Of a DNA stretch of 60,570 nt, positions 8,921-17,712 are shown piece by piece. Every line of letters starts with the position of its first letter. Position 1 is the first letter of the stretch. The stretch is from contig CAISHH010000135.1 in the NCBI GenBank assembly GCA_903885085.1, positions 1-60,570 of the forward strand, in the 5' to 3' direction. A program made the translations under genes and the position numbers. This DNA is from an uncultured Campylobacterales bacterium (GTDB lineage Bacteria > Campylobacterota > Campylobacteria > Campylobacterales > Sulfurimonadaceae). The notes below the pieces were generated by a model, which ran no database searches, had not been told where the DNA came from, and worked only from the letters and a program-made list of their open reading frames with translations.

Positions 8921-9789
8921 ATTTGTGAAGCGATATCGCCGTAGAAAGTTTCTAGTGTGTCTGTACCGGAAACAGCACCCATTTCATGCGGAAGTATGAC
9001 AACTCTTGCTCCAGATTTTGCAGCTATAAAGTCCGCTGTTTTTCTCTCATGGTACACATCTTGTAAGATGATTTTCACACCGTTTTTCTCCATCGTATTT
9101 AGCGTCTCTATTGTATGTTTTGAACTTGGAGAAACACCCGGGAGTGGCTCGATATTGCCATAACTCGTAAAGCCGTACTCTTTTAAGAAATAGTTGAAGA
9201 GTTCATGATACTGGATCACTTTTTTATCCTTACATGTAAGCATCTTCGCATCGAAATTTTTGAGATAAACATCCCACTCTTTTAAAAACTTTGCTAGATT
9301 TGTATTGTATTTTCCAGCATTAGCTTCATCTATCATTGAGAGTTTTTTCGCGATCACTTTTGCGATAGTAGGTACCATATGCGGGTCTGTGATATAGTGA
9401 GGATTGCCCTCTGCGTGGATATCTCCAAACCCACGCGAAACCGTTGTAGGCTTATCTATCAGTGGGATAAAATGAGAAATATCTAAAAATCCTTTTGCTC
9501 CTGACTGAATGTTTGCGTTGTTAGCACTTTTTATAAGTGGCGGCAACCAACCAATCTCTAAACCTGCGCCATTGATGACAAGCAGATCTGCATTTCTAAG
9601 TTTTGCAAGCAGTGAGGGCTTTGGAGTGATAAAGTGCGGATCATATTTACTCGCGCCAAGCACGACAACATCCACTTTGTCACCTCCTACTTTTTTAACG
9701 ATCTCGCCAAAAGTAGCGTAAGTCGTATCTACTTGGATATTTGCAAACACTGCCGTCGCCATCAAAACTGATAATAATATTTTTTTCAT
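8911..9789 (-). CDS. Periplasmic metal-binding protein of a zinc ABC transporter (ZnuA-like)
   Basis: This 292-residue cluster A-I binding protein has a signal peptide of about 16 residues. Likely metal ligands lie in the usual places: the His of DPHF near residue 56, the His of EGNPHYITDPH near 130, the His of QYHELFNYF near 195, and an acidic residue near the C-terminus. The charged His-rich loop of classical ZnuA is absent. The protein would capture zinc (or manganese) in the periplasm and pass it to the downstream permease. One CTTACATGTAAG palindrome is read in frame as Leu-Thr-Cys-Lys. Confidence 0.85.
   Translation of the reverse strand: MKKILLSVLMATAVFANIQVDTTYATFGEIVKKVGGDKVDVVVLGASKYDPHFITPKPSLLAKLRNADLLVINGAGLEIGWLPPLIKSANNANIQSGAKGFLDISHFIPLIDKPTTVSRGFGDIHAEGNPHYITDPHMVPTIAKVIAKKLSMIDEANAGKYNTNLAKFLKEWDVYLKNFDAKMLTCKDKKVIQYHELFNYFLKEYGFTSYGNIEPLPGVSPSSKHTIETLNTMEKNGVKIILQDVYHERKTADFIAAKSGARVVILPHEMGAVSGTDTLETFYGDIASQICK
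9229..9240. repeat. Palindromic repeat, copy 3
   Basis: Exact CTTACATGTAAG inside the ZnuA-like gene, read as Leu-Thr-Cys-Lys. Confidence 0.88.
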
Positions 9790-9816
9790 CTATTTTCCTT
9801 TTATTGTTTAGCGGTA

Positions 9817-11067
9817 CTAATACGCATGTGCGCCGTGTGAACCGGCTTCGATTGTTAGATTTAACATCACTTCTTGGATATTTTTTCTTTGTCCATCTAT
9901 AATCTTTGATCTATCGTCAGTGTACTCAAGTCTCAAACGTGAAAACTCAAAAGGTTTGTATTGAAGCATTACTGTCGTTCTGTCTAAGTTATTTGTATTT
10001 ACACCAGCGGGTGCATATAGGCTCATATCACCCACATCATTTTGTACAATTCTGTCATAACGAGCACCAGTTGCCCAGTTTTCATCGATGTTATAGATAA
10101 GTTCTGAGTAGACTCCTGCTTGTTTGTCTTTTGTCAGACCTGATGTCATATTGTTGTCCATATCGCGTTTGAGATATTCACTCTGCCAAACCAAAGAACT
10201 GTAGTTTCCAAGCTCCGCGCGCACTGTCAAATCTGCACCGTAGACGTTAGTATTGCCGTTTGGATTTTTCCCTGTTACACCGCTGATACCGCCTAAGACT
10301 GAGATATCATCTGTGAGATCTACACTGCTTTTTAGGTAACCGATATACAAGTTATTACGCTCTACATTTCCAAAGCTTTGTGTATTTGTGCCCTGCATCG
10401 CTTCAACACCTGCCATCAAATAAGTGTTAGTCGGCGCTATCCACTGAAGCTGAACACCAGGATCGCTGATGCCATCAGGTCCAAAAAGTCCCGCGTAGAT
10501 AAGAGGCTGAGATGAAAAAGCCCATGAATGCTGATGTTTTGCATTGATACGGCCAAAATCACTCTTAAACTTTCCGGCTTTTACAAGCAGTGAATATGGA
10601 AGCGCTCTCGTTCTTACATACGCTTCTTCGACCTCGATAGCAGTCGGATGGATGTGAAATACTGCAAACACATCAAAGTAAGGATCGACCACAGAGTGCA
10701 TAGAAACTTCTGCATAATTGAGGTTAAAACCATTATCTTTGTTAAATGGAAAATCACCATTTGGATCACTTTGTAAAAATCCCGGCATCGCTTGAGTGAG
10801 ATACGCGGTATTGTCTATATTTCTGGAAAGTGCCGACATATCTAAAACAAGCCCGATATCTGGCAAATATGCCGCTTGTGAAAAGCTTGACGAAGTGTCG
10901 TTTGCCACTTTAGCATCTATACTTGCTTGTTCTTTTTGCGCGTTTTGTTTCTCAATATTTTGTACTTTTTCTTGAAGCTGCTGGATTTGCAACTTTAACT
11001 GATCTAAGTCACTATCTGCAAATAAAATTGCTGACGCAAGCATAGAAAGGGATACTATTTTTTTCAT
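9817..11067 (-). CDS. Outer-membrane porin-like protein of the metal-uptake cluster
   Basis: This 416-residue protein has a signal peptide (MKKIVSLSMLASAILFA), then a coiled-coil stretch at about 19-50 (DQLKLQIQQLQEKVQNIEKQ). A long region of alternating beta-strand character follows, with many aromatic residues near strand ends, as in trimeric porins. The C-terminus ends with aromatic Tyr and is His-rich (GSHGAHAY). Its position in a run with a small His/Cys protein and the ZnuA- and ZnuB-like genes suggests an outer-membrane channel for the same metal. No TonB box or plug domain is seen, so diffusion rather than energised uptake is inferred. Confidence 0.7.
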   Translation of the reverse strand: MKKIVSLSMLASAILFADSDLDQLKLQIQQLQEKVQNIEKQNAQKEQASIDAKVANDTSSSFSQAAYLPDIGLVLDMSALSRNIDNTAYLTQAMPGFLQSDPNGDFPFNKDNGFNLNYAEVSMHSVVDPYFDVFAVFHIHPTAIEVEEAYVRTRALPYSLLVKAGKFKSDFGRINAKHQHSWAFSSQPLIYAGLFGPDGISDPGVQLQWIAPTNTYLMAGVEAMQGTNTQSFGNVERNNLYIGYLKSSVDLTDDISVLGGISGVTGKNPNGNTNVYGADLTVRAELGNYSSLVWQSEYLKRDMDNNMTSGLTKDKQAGVYSELIYNIDENWATGARYDRIVQNDVGDMSLYAPAGVNTNNLDRTTVMLQYKPFEFSRLRLEYTDDRSKIIDGQRKNIQEVMLNLTIEAGSHGAHAY

Positions 11068-11115
11068 AGTTTTTTTCCTAAATTAATTTGGTGTTGATAT
11101 TTTTTTAAATGAAAT

Positions 11116-11385
11116 TTAGGAGAAAAAAGGAGGTGCGCGGGCGTTGAGATTGGTTTGTAAAGTGCTTACATGTAAGCTAAAAAGTTCTGCGAGCACAGGA
11201 GAAGAAAAGTTGCTTATCTCTTGAAGATAAACGGGTTCTACAGGCGTGTCACCGCTTGAAATATTTTGTTGAAGGGTACATATCTGACAGTCAGAATGGG
11301 TCTTAAAATCATTATGATGGTGCATCGCGCTAAGCATTGTAGCAACAACAAAAATGATACTAAGGAGATATCTGAATCTTTTCAT
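11116..11385 (-). CDS. Small secreted His/Cys metal-binding-type protein
   Basis: This 89-residue protein has an N-terminal hydrophobic segment (about 5-20), directly followed by a metal-binding-like motif HHHNDFKTHSDCQIC. Short proteins with this His/CxxC layout (DUF2946-like) are common in metal-transport loci and may act as metal buffers or sensors outside the cytoplasm. It is the first gene of the run leading to the porin, the ZnuA-like protein and the permease. The gap to the porin gene is 48 bases. A copy of the palindromic repeat lies in its 3' part, read as Leu-His-Val. Function is inferred from context only. Confidence 0.6.
   Translation of the reverse strand: MKRFRYLLSIIFVVATMLSAMHHHNDFKTHSDCQICTLQQNISSGDTPVEPVYLQEISNFSSPVLAELFSLHVSTLQTNLNARAPPFFS
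11164..11177. repeat. Palindromic repeat, copy 4
   Basis: GCTTACATGTAAGC, a 14-bp palindrome inside the small His/Cys protein gene, read as Leu-His-Val-Ser. Confidence 0.88.
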
Positions 11386-11406
11386 ATTGGAATTATACAG
11401 TTATTT

Positions 11407-12027
11407 TTATCCTATTTCATCTTCTGTTTTCCTTGTCGTCATCGCACGAACAAGAAACCAAGTGATAACCAATAGCGTCAAAAGTGTTCCGATGTAGATA
11501 TAAAATGTCATCTGTTTTGCTTTATTGACAAGGAGAGTATTTTCACCTTGAAACATTGTAACTGCTTGATTTAAAACAGGAAGCAGTTCTTCACTTTGTG
11601 CGCTGATCACAGCTAGTTTTATAACACTTGGTCTTTGCATGTAAGTATCTAAAGATGCAATATACGTTTCTAACTGCTCTTCGAGTCCCTCTTGTTTGGT
11701 ATAAAAATCTTTCACGTTTTGTGAGACAATACTTCCAATGATCTCCTGATTATCGCTTTTCATGGAAACAAGCAGACCGCCCAGCAGTTCTCTATTTTTT
11801 TGCGAAGACGTAACATAAAGATAGGATGCATATAAGGCTGTCCTCTGAGAAAGCATGCACTGTTTTTGGCTCAGATTGATCAGTTTTACATAGGTTTCTT
11901 GATCTCTAACAATTTTTTCAGATATATAATACGCAAATGTACTCCAAGCCACAAGTACAGCAAGTGCTATGATATACGTTCTTTGTAAAATAAAATAGTT
12001 TTCTTTATTCACGAAAAATCCTTTCAC
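11407..12027 (-). CDS. Membrane sensor with PilJ-type periplasmic domain and no output domain
   Basis: This 206-residue protein has a membrane segment at about 14-35, a periplasmic helical domain, and a second membrane segment at about 172-193. The periplasmic part contains INLSQKQCMLSQRTALYASY, the hallmark of the type IV pili methyl-accepting (PilJ/NarX-like) sensor domain. The chain ends 13 residues after the second membrane segment, so no HAMP, kinase or methyl-accepting part is present. It may be a stand-alone ligand-binding partner or a truncated receptor; the sequence just after the stop shows no continuation. It lies 21 bases upstream of the metal cluster. Confidence 0.7.
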   Translation of the reverse strand: MKGFFVNKENYFILQRTYIIALAVLVAWSTFAYYISEKIVRDQETYVKLINLSQKQCMLSQRTALYASYLYVTSSQKNRELLGGLLVSMKSDNQEIIGSIVSQNVKDFYTKQEGLEEQLETYIASLDTYMQRPSVIKLAVISAQSEELLPVLNQAVTMFQGENTLLVNKAKQMTFYIYIGTLLTLLVITWFLVRAMTTRKTEDEIG

Positions 12028-12129
12028 GTTTAAAATTTATGGATTCTCATTCTAACACTTTCTATGCATAAATGACAAGCGCGCACAAAATCTGCTACCA
12101 TTAGATATAGATTATTCAAAAGGACACGT

Positions 12130-12567
12130 ATGTTAGAAGAGTTTAAAAAGTTTCTCATTCAGGGAAATATGATCGATATGGCCGTAGGCTTTATCTTTGG
12201 TGCTGCGTTTGCAACTCTCGTAAAATCTCTTGTCACAAACATCATTATGCCTCCAGTTGGCTTGCTTATGGGGAAAGTTGATTTTTCACAACTCTATATC
12301 TCACTTGATGGTAACAGCTATGAGAATATGGCGGCCCTTGACAAAGCTGGCGCACCTGCTATCAAGTATGGTGTTTTTGTGAACGACGCAATCTCTTTTT
12401 TAATCCTTGGTTTTGTCATGTTTATGATGATCAAAGTATATACAAAGATGAAAAATGAGAAAGCGCCGGCGCCAGCAGAACCAACAACAAAAGTATGTGG
12501 CGAATGTGCAATGGAGATTCCTCTTGCTGCGAAAAAATGTGGACACTGCGGCAATACAAACGTTTAA
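12130..12567 (+). CDS. mscL: Large-conductance mechanosensitive channel with C-terminal zinc ribbon
   Basis: The first 107 residues are a typical MscL: MLEEFKKFLIQGNMIDMAVG leads into TM1, and TM2 lies at about 86-105. MscL opens under membrane tension to release solutes during osmotic downshock. After a Pro/Ala linker the protein adds a CxxC-x10-CxxC zinc ribbon (C123, C126, C137, C140) in place of the usual short helical bundle. Length is 145 against about 136 for E. coli. The role of the ribbon is unknown; it could stabilise the pentamer or sense metal or redox state. The gene is monocistronic. Confidence 0.93.
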   Translation: MLEEFKKFLIQGNMIDMAVGFIFGAAFATLVKSLVTNIIMPPVGLLMGKVDFSQLYISLDGNSYENMAALDKAGAPAIKYGVFVNDAISFLILGFVMFMMIKVYTKMKNEKAPAPAEPTTKVCGECAMEIPLAAKKCGHCGNTNV

Positions 12568-12694
12568 TTTTCACAACTTCTTTTTGGGACTACTCTGGTT
12601 TTATTTTAAAACCTCTGAGTCTCAAGCCTTTCTCTAAACTTTAATCTTTTCATAAAATTTATCCACTATAATTCACAAAAAAAATGGATAAACT

Positions 12695-13009
12695 ATGAAT
12701 TTTCCCGATGAATGGACACAAGAAGAGTATCTTGCAAACAAGATTGCCTTAGAGAAAAACGGTGTAAAAGTACTCCTCGTAGATACGATTCTCACTCCCA
12801 TAGAAAAAGCAAATAGTGTCGTTTACAACCCTTTTGAGCTAAAAAATGAACCAAAAGGAAGTGTTTTTGTCTTTTATTGCGACAGTGGCAAGGCAACACT
12901 CAACCGCCTTAAAGAGTACAAAGAAAAATTTCCCGATCATATCTGTATCTCTCTTCGAGGTGGCAGAGGTTACTGGAGAAAAAATATGACGGTTCGCGAT
13001 GAGCAGTAA
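12695..13009 (+). CDS. Rhodanese-like protein
   Basis: This 104-residue single-domain protein ends in a rhodanese-type fold. The predicted active-site loop is FYCDSGKAT (Cys near residue 70), followed by ISLRGGRGYW, equivalent to the conserved LxGGxxxW element. Rhodaneses carry sulfur on this Cys as persulfide; the acceptor is unknown. It is the first gene of an overlapping set: its end overlaps the DUF309 gene by 11 bases, which in turn overlaps mscS. The domain is shorter than usual, since the N-terminal part is reduced. Confidence 0.7.
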   Translation: MNFPDEWTQEEYLANKIALEKNGVKVLLVDTILTPIEKANSVVYNPFELKNEPKGSVFVFYCDSGKATLNRLKEYKEKFPDHICISLRGGRGYWRKNMTVRDEQ

Positions 13010-13316
13010 ACATCTTGATGAGTTCTTAATTTGTCTGAATGAAGAGCGTTTTTACGATGCTCATGAAGCTTTAGAAGCTGTCTGGTTTCCACGCCGCTTT
13101 GAAGAAGATGATGAGATGAAACTTCTCAAAGGTTATATTAACGCAGCTGTCAGTTTTGAGCTTATTAAACGCGGAAGAAAAGATTCAGCGAGGAAGGTTT
13201 ACAATAATTATCTCAAATACAAATTCTTACGCTTACATGTAATAAGTGTATATGCAAAAAAATATGAAGAGATCGAACAAAAAATAGAAACTATACAAAG
13301 GTTGAAAAATGATTAA
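12999..13316 (+). CDS. DUF309 family protein
   Basis: This 105-residue helical protein has the family motif ERFYDAHEALEAVWFPRR near the N-terminus and YINAAVSFELIKRG in the middle. DUF309 proteins are small helical hairpins of unknown function found widely in bacteria. It overlaps its neighbours on both sides by 11 and 8 bases, so it is translated together with the rhodanese-like protein and MscS. One exact TTACATGTAA copy lies near the 3' end, read as Leu-His-Val. Confidence 0.8.
   Translation: MSSKHLDEFLICLNEERFYDAHEALEAVWFPRRFEEDDEMKLLKGYINAAVSFELIKRGRKDSARKVYNNYLKYKFLRLHVISVYAKKYEEIEQKIETIQRLKND
13233..13242. repeat. Palindromic repeat, copy 5
   Basis: Exact TTACATGTAA inside the DUF309 gene, read as Leu-His-Val. 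Confidence 0.85.
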
Positions 13317-14133
13317 TACGCAGCTATATGTCAAATATTTTGATATGGCTCTAAACTATGCTTCAGTGTACAGTTTTAAAATTTTAGGTGCGCTGGTTAT
13401 CTTTATTGTCGGTCGCTGGTTTGTGAAAAAACTCACAATCCTCTCTAAGCAACTGATGTTAAAATCAAAACTCGATACAACCTTAGTTGAATTTAGCCAA
13501 AGTATCATCTACTTTATTCTTTTACTAGCCGTTATCATCGCCTCTTTAAACGCACTGGGAATTGAGACGACTTCTTTTGTCGCAGTTTTTGGAGCGGTCG
13601 GTTTGGCAGTGGGTTTAGCACTTCAAGGATCTCTTGCAAACATCGGTGCGGCTGTGCTTATCATGTTCTTTCGTCCCTTTAAGATCGGTGATACCGTCGA
13701 TGTAGCGGGTGCTATGGGAACAGTTGATGAGATTAACCTTTTTTCTACAACCATCACACCCATCGATAATCGAACCATCATCATCCCAAATGCCAAGATC
13801 ATCGCAGGCAATATCACAAACTTTTCTATGCAGGAAAAAAGAAGACTCGATATTACCGTAGGAATATCATATGAAGATGATTTAAAAGCCGCAAAAAATG
13901 TCTTTCTCGAACTTTTACGTAGCAATGAAAAAATCATCCAAGATCCAGAGCCTTTTGTTGGCGTTTTGGAACTCGCAGACAATAGTGTCAATCTCGCCCT
14001 TCGTGCATGGGTCAAAACTGAAGATTATGGAGATCTTCGTTTTGAAGTTTTTGAGAGTATCAAACTTGCTTGTGATGCACATGGAATCTCTATCCCTTAT
14101 CCACAAATGGATTTACACCAAAAAATAGTTTAG
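13309..14133 (+). CDS. mscS: Small-conductance mechanosensitive channel MscS
   Basis: At 274 residues this is the size of E. coli MscS. It has TM1 at about 20-40 and TM2 at about 62-82. The pore-lining TM3 is at about 88-120 with Gly/Ala-rich packing (AVGLAVGLALQGSLANIGAA), and the beta domain begins FRPFKIGDTVDVAG. The C-terminal alpha/beta vestibule ends YPQMDLH. MscS gates on membrane tension and works with MscL, encoded 0.7 kb upstream, in osmotic relief. It is the last gene of the rhodanese/DUF309/mscS operon. The long-form palindromic repeat lies 32 bases past its stop and is followed by a T-run on this strand. Confidence 0.92.
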   Translation: MINTQLYVKYFDMALNYASVYSFKILGALVIFIVGRWFVKKLTILSKQLMLKSKLDTTLVEFSQSIIYFILLLAVIIASLNALGIETTSFVAVFGAVGLAVGLALQGSLANIGAAVLIMFFRPFKIGDTVDVAGAMGTVDEINLFSTTITPIDNRTIIIPNAKIIAGNITNFSMQEKRRLDITVGISYEDDLKAAKNVFLELLRSNEKIIQDPEPFVGVLELADNSVNLALRAWVKTEDYGDLRFEVFESIKLACDAHGISIPYPQMDLHQKIV

Positions 14134-14158
14134 AAGAAAAATAGATAATCAAAAAGGA

Positions 14159-15292
14159 TTACGCCCTTACACCCACGGGGCACTTCGAATGTAAGCCTTT
14201 TTTTGCCTCATAAACTATAAATAAAAATGCTAAAAATGCCACTACAGCCGAACTCAAAAAGAGGTATGTACTAAAATACTGATACACATATCCGCTATAA
14301 ATCGCTCCTAAAAATCCACCAAGTCCATAGGTGATACCCAAAAAGAACTGCTGTGCAAGTTTGCGTTTTTTATACAGCGTAAAAAGATAGCTGATTGCCG
14401 CTGAGTGAAACAGTGCAAAAGAGATGGCATGCATAGACTGAGTAAAGAACGAGATGCCAAGACTATGAGGAAAAAGATAGAGTAAAAACCAGCGCAGAGC
14501 CGTCACAAATGTGGCAACCTGAAGAATCATAAGTGCATTTTTTTGCAGGAGTCTGCCTTGAAAGAAAAGCATAAATATCTCCATAATAACGCCAAAACTC
14601 CATAAGTAAATAGTCATATCCATGCTGATGCCATGATCTGTTTCATAGAGAGTAAAAAAGTTATAAAACGGACCAAAACTCACTTGCATAAGCGTGAGTC
14701 CCACCCACAAACTCCAGTGAGAAAAGAGTTTGATCTCTCCACCCTCGCCAATGGCAACATCTTCACTCTCGTCTGTTTCATGTTTTGCTAAAAAGTATCC
14801 AAACAAAGCTGTCATTACACTCACAGAGATAAGATAAAAGATCGCGATATTTGCACTGCTTAAAAACTTTACCAGCACAAGCGCAACGACGATAAAACCG
14901 ATGGAACCAAAAAGACGCACTCTTCCATAACGCTCTTTGGAAATAACGGAAAGTGCCATCACTTCAACATAGGGCAAAAGAAGACTAAGTCCAACACCAA
15001 AGAGGATATTTGTAAAGATAAGCGCATAAAAATTGTGAAGTGTCAAATAAAAAAGAAAGGAGGTTATGATAATAAGTAAAAGCGCGAAATTAAATGTGTG
15101 TCGGCTAAGCTTAAAACCTTTAATAAAAGCAAAAGGAACTAAAAAGCGTACAAGCGGAGCCGTGGCAAAGATGATGCCGATCTGCACTCCATCGTAACCC
15201 ACCATCGCCAATACTTTTGGCAAGAAGATAACATAGATGCCAACAATGGCAAAATAAAAAAAGTAAAAACCCGAAAGTAATAACTGCATCAA
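14159..15292 (-). CDS. MFS transporter (HcaT/MFS_1-like)
   Basis: This 377-residue protein has about twelve hydrophobic segments and belongs to the nucleoside/phenylpropionate-type major facilitator group. N-terminal LPKVLAMVGYDGVQIGIIFA and the loop SKERYGRVRLFGSIGF are characteristic of MFS_1-like proteins. The substrate cannot be told. The last residues (GLHSKCPVGVRA) are encoded by the long form of the dispersed palindromic repeat; without the 18-bp insert the end would read GLHVRA. It lies 3 bases downstream of the RDD gene, so the two form a unit. Confidence 0.8.
   Translation of the reverse strand: MMQLLLSGFYFFYFAIVGIYVIFLPKVLAMVGYDGVQIGIIFATAPLVRFLVPFAFIKGFKLSRHTFNFALLLIIITSFLFYLTLHNFYALIFTNILFGVGLSLLLPYVEVMALSVISKERYGRVRLFGSIGFIVVALVLVKFLSSANIAIFYLISVSVMTALFGYFLAKHETDESEDVAIGEGGEIKLFSHWSLWVGLTLMQVSFGPFYNFFTLYETDHGISMDMTIYLWSFGVIMEIFMLFFQGRLLQKNALMILQVATFVTALRWFLLYLFPHSLGISFFTQSMHAISFALFHSAAISYLFTLYKKRKLAQQFFLGITYGLGGFLGAIYSGYVYQYFSTYLFLSSAVVAFLAFLFIVYEAKKGLHSKCPVGVRA
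14166..14195. repeat. Long form of the dispersed palindrome (30 bp)
   Basis: The arms are CTTAC and ATGTAAG, which together give CTTACATGTAAG. They are split by the 18-bp insert ACCCACGGGGCACTTCGA. The insert adds six codons in frame to the MFS gene. A second copy with a near-identical insert lies at 51488-51517. A run of seven T follows on the plus strand, so the hairpin may also end the mscS transcript. Confidence 0.8.
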
Positions 15293-15295
15293 AAG

Positions 15296-15793
15296 CTAAG
15301 CACGGATCTCTATCTCTACGCTTGCACTCAGTAGATCATGCAAGGCACGTTTATCTTTTCTGTAAAAAGGAAGAAGCAATCCTACAAGTGTAGTCGCAGT
15401 CAATAAAAAAGCTATAAAACGCCAAAATGCACGAAAGAAAGAGAGTTTTTTATGAGTCTTAACATCAACGACTTTCAACCCATACGCTTTTTTTCCAGGG
15501 GTCTGTCCCATAAAAGCGAGGAGTGAAGCGTAGATAATACCATAAAGCAAAACACCCAGAAACTGCGCAGACGCAGAAGCTTGAAATGCCTCTTTTCCAT
15601 TTAAAATAACATAGGTTATGATATACAAAATAGGAGTATAAATCATAAAAAGATCTGTGATAAATCCTTTTATTTTGTCTGTGTATTTTGGATACACAAA
15701 ATCCGGAGTAGTGTCAGTATTGTTATGCAGTTTTTTCTGCTTTAGTTTTCGCCATCTCATGGCGAAATTATAACGCATAAAAGGTGATTTCAC
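15296..15793 (-). CDS. RDD family membrane protein
   Basis: This 165-residue protein has an RDD domain: YTDKIKGFITDLFMIYTPIL is the first membrane segment with its Asp, MGQTPGKKAYGLKVVD is the conserved loop, and FYRKDKRALHDLLSAS follows the third or fourth segment. RDD proteins are small membrane proteins of unclear function, some linked to Na+/H+ exchange. The track start is GTG at 15793; later ATGs at residues 6 and 12 are possible and the N-terminus is basic and poorly fixed. It precedes the MFS gene with a 3-base gap. Confidence 0.8.
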   Translation of the reverse strand: MKSPFMRYNFAMRWRKLKQKKLHNNTDTTPDFVYPKYTDKIKGFITDLFMIYTPILYIITYVILNGKEAFQASASAQFLGVLLYGIIYASLLAFMGQTPGKKAYGLKVVDVKTHKKLSFFRAFWRFIAFLLTATTLVGLLLPFYRKDKRALHDLLSASVEIEIRA

Positions 15794-15855
15794 TTGATCT
15801 GTTATTAATATGTGATGTAATCGTTATATAATGTGTATCTTGAAAAGGTTCGAAC

Positions 15856-17712
15856 TTGCTTAACAAAAATTTTAAATTTTTATTCACAATATATTTTATT
15901 GTCTTTGGTATATTTATCACTACGCTTGGTGCGTTTATAAGCTACAAAGTCCATATTTCTAACATCAATGAAACAATCAGTCACTATGCACAAGTGGCAT
16001 CTTACAGTAAACTCAACGACTATTTAACTCCGCATATTGAACATATGAACTCTCTTACAGAAGCTTTAGCAAATGATAAAATATTGCAATCTTATATCCA
16101 AACAAAGGATACGCAAAAGAGTCCTGAGCTCAATAACCTTTTTTTAACCATTGCAAACTCTGAAAAAGATATTATGCAGATACGATATATTGATGCAGAT
16201 GGAAAAGAGATCATCCGTGTTGATAGAGACAACAAACAGTCACTTCCCCGTATAATCCCTAAAGAGAAACTTCAGGATAAAAGTCTTCGGGATTACTTTA
16301 TCAGCATCAAAAATATGAGCACTTCACAAATATGGCATTCAGCTGTTAATCTCAATATAGAACATGGAAAAGTAGACGTACCGTACAGACCAACGCTCAG
16401 AGTCGCAATGCCTCTTTTTAAAAATAAAAAATTTGCAGGAACGGTTATTATCAACGTCCTTGTAAACAAACTCTTTGCATCGATCAGTTCTCCTATCTTT
16501 AATATCTACATCATCGACAAAGATGGCTATTATCTGCTCCATCCTGATAAAAGATATTCATGGAACAAATATACAGGCGTAAAAAGAACTCTGTATCAAG
16601 ATTTTCCCGATAGTGCTTCTGATATCTTAGCCGGAAAAACAGATGGAAACGGTTTCTTTGCCTATAAAATGAATCATATTTTACACAATAGTGATGATGC
16701 GATCCTTGTACTGCAGCCAAAACAGGTAATTAAACAATCCATGAAAAATGAGAATCTTATGACATCGGCTATAGTTGCAATACTGAGTATACTTTTAAGT
16801 ATCCCTCTTGCTATGTACGCTGCGGCAACTCCATCAAAACTCCAAAGAAAACTCCAAGATACAAATACAGAACTGGAACGCTTTAGATCCATTATTGATA
16901 AATATGTTGTCACTGCATGTACAAATATCAGCGGTGTTATTACTAGCGTGAGTGCAGCTTTTTGCAAAGCAAGTGGCTACACCCACGATGAACTTATAAA
17001 TCAAAAGATGAATATCATTAAAGATCCCGTTATAGAAAAAAGCTTTTACCATAATTTATGGGAAACTATTTTAAAAGGTAACAATTGGAATGGGGAGATT
17101 GAAAATAGAACTAAAGAGGGTGAAATTTACTGGCTGGAACAGACAATTATTCCTGTAAAAGACAAGAACGATAAAATCAGCTATTTTATGTCAGTTGGCA
17201 CAGATATTAGTGCAAAGAAAAAACTGGAAACTCTCTCCATTATGGACAAGCTGACAAATGTTTTTAACAGACGTAAAATTGATGAATCACTTCGCTTAGA
17301 GATCCAAAGAGCAGAGCGTTACAACAAAAAACTTTCTCTTATCATCGTAGATATTGACCATTTTAAGCATGTGAATGATAATTTTGGTCATCAAGTGGGT
17401 GACGATGTTCTAATAAAAGTGGCAGAAATTTTACAAAAAAGTATTAGAAAGATCGATATTCTTGGAAGGTTTGGTGGAGAGGAATTTCTCATCGTTTGTC
17501 CTCAAACGGAGAAAGAAGGAGTTCTCAAGCTTGCAGAAAATATCAGAAAAAATATAGAAAGTTATAAGTTTAATACAGTGAGAGATATCACCATAAGTCT
17601 AGGACTGACAAGTTATCAATCTGGCGATGATGAAGATAGTATAATAAAAAGATCTGATGATGCTCTATACGCATCTAAGGATGAGGGTAGAAACAAAGCC
17701 ACATTTTTATAG
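15856..17712 (+). CDS. Cache-PAS-GGDEF diguanylate cyclase
   Basis: The 618 residues comprise TM1 at about 9-29, a periplasmic double-Cache-like sensor at about 35-298, TM2 at about 302-322, a short coiled coil, a PAS at about 345-450 and GGDEF at about 455-618. The active motif is GGEEF at 540-544 with an RxxD inhibitory site (RKID, 531-534). The protein should make c-di-GMP in response to a periplasmic small molecule. Translation starts at TTG 15856, after an AAAAGG site. It is monocistronic; the following 197 bases to the next gene are AT-rich with no visible gene. Confidence 0.9.
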   Translation: MLNKNFKFLFTIYFIVFGIFITTLGAFISYKVHISNINETISHYAQVASYSKLNDYLTPHIEHMNSLTEALANDKILQSYIQTKDTQKSPELNNLFLTIANSEKDIMQIRYIDADGKEIIRVDRDNKQSLPRIIPKEKLQDKSLRDYFISIKNMSTSQIWHSAVNLNIEHGKVDVPYRPTLRVAMPLFKNKKFAGTVIINVLVNKLFASISSPIFNIYIIDKDGYYLLHPDKRYSWNKYTGVKRTLYQDFPDSASDILAGKTDGNGFFAYKMNHILHNSDDAILVLQPKQVIKQSMKNENLMTSAIVAILSILLSIPLAMYAAATPSKLQRKLQDTNTELERFRSIIDKYVVTACTNISGVITSVSAAFCKASGYTHDELINQKMNIIKDPVIEKSFYHNLWETILKGNNWNGEIENRTKEGEIYWLEQTIIPVKDKNDKISYFMSVGTDISAKKKLETLSIMDKLTNVFNRRKIDESLRLEIQRAERYNKKLSLIIVDIDHFKHVNDNFGHQVGDDVLIKVAEILQKSIRKIDILGRFGGEEFLIVCPQTEKEGVLKLAENIRKNIESYKFNTVRDITISLGLTSYQSGDDEDSIIKRSDDALYASKDEGRNKATFL

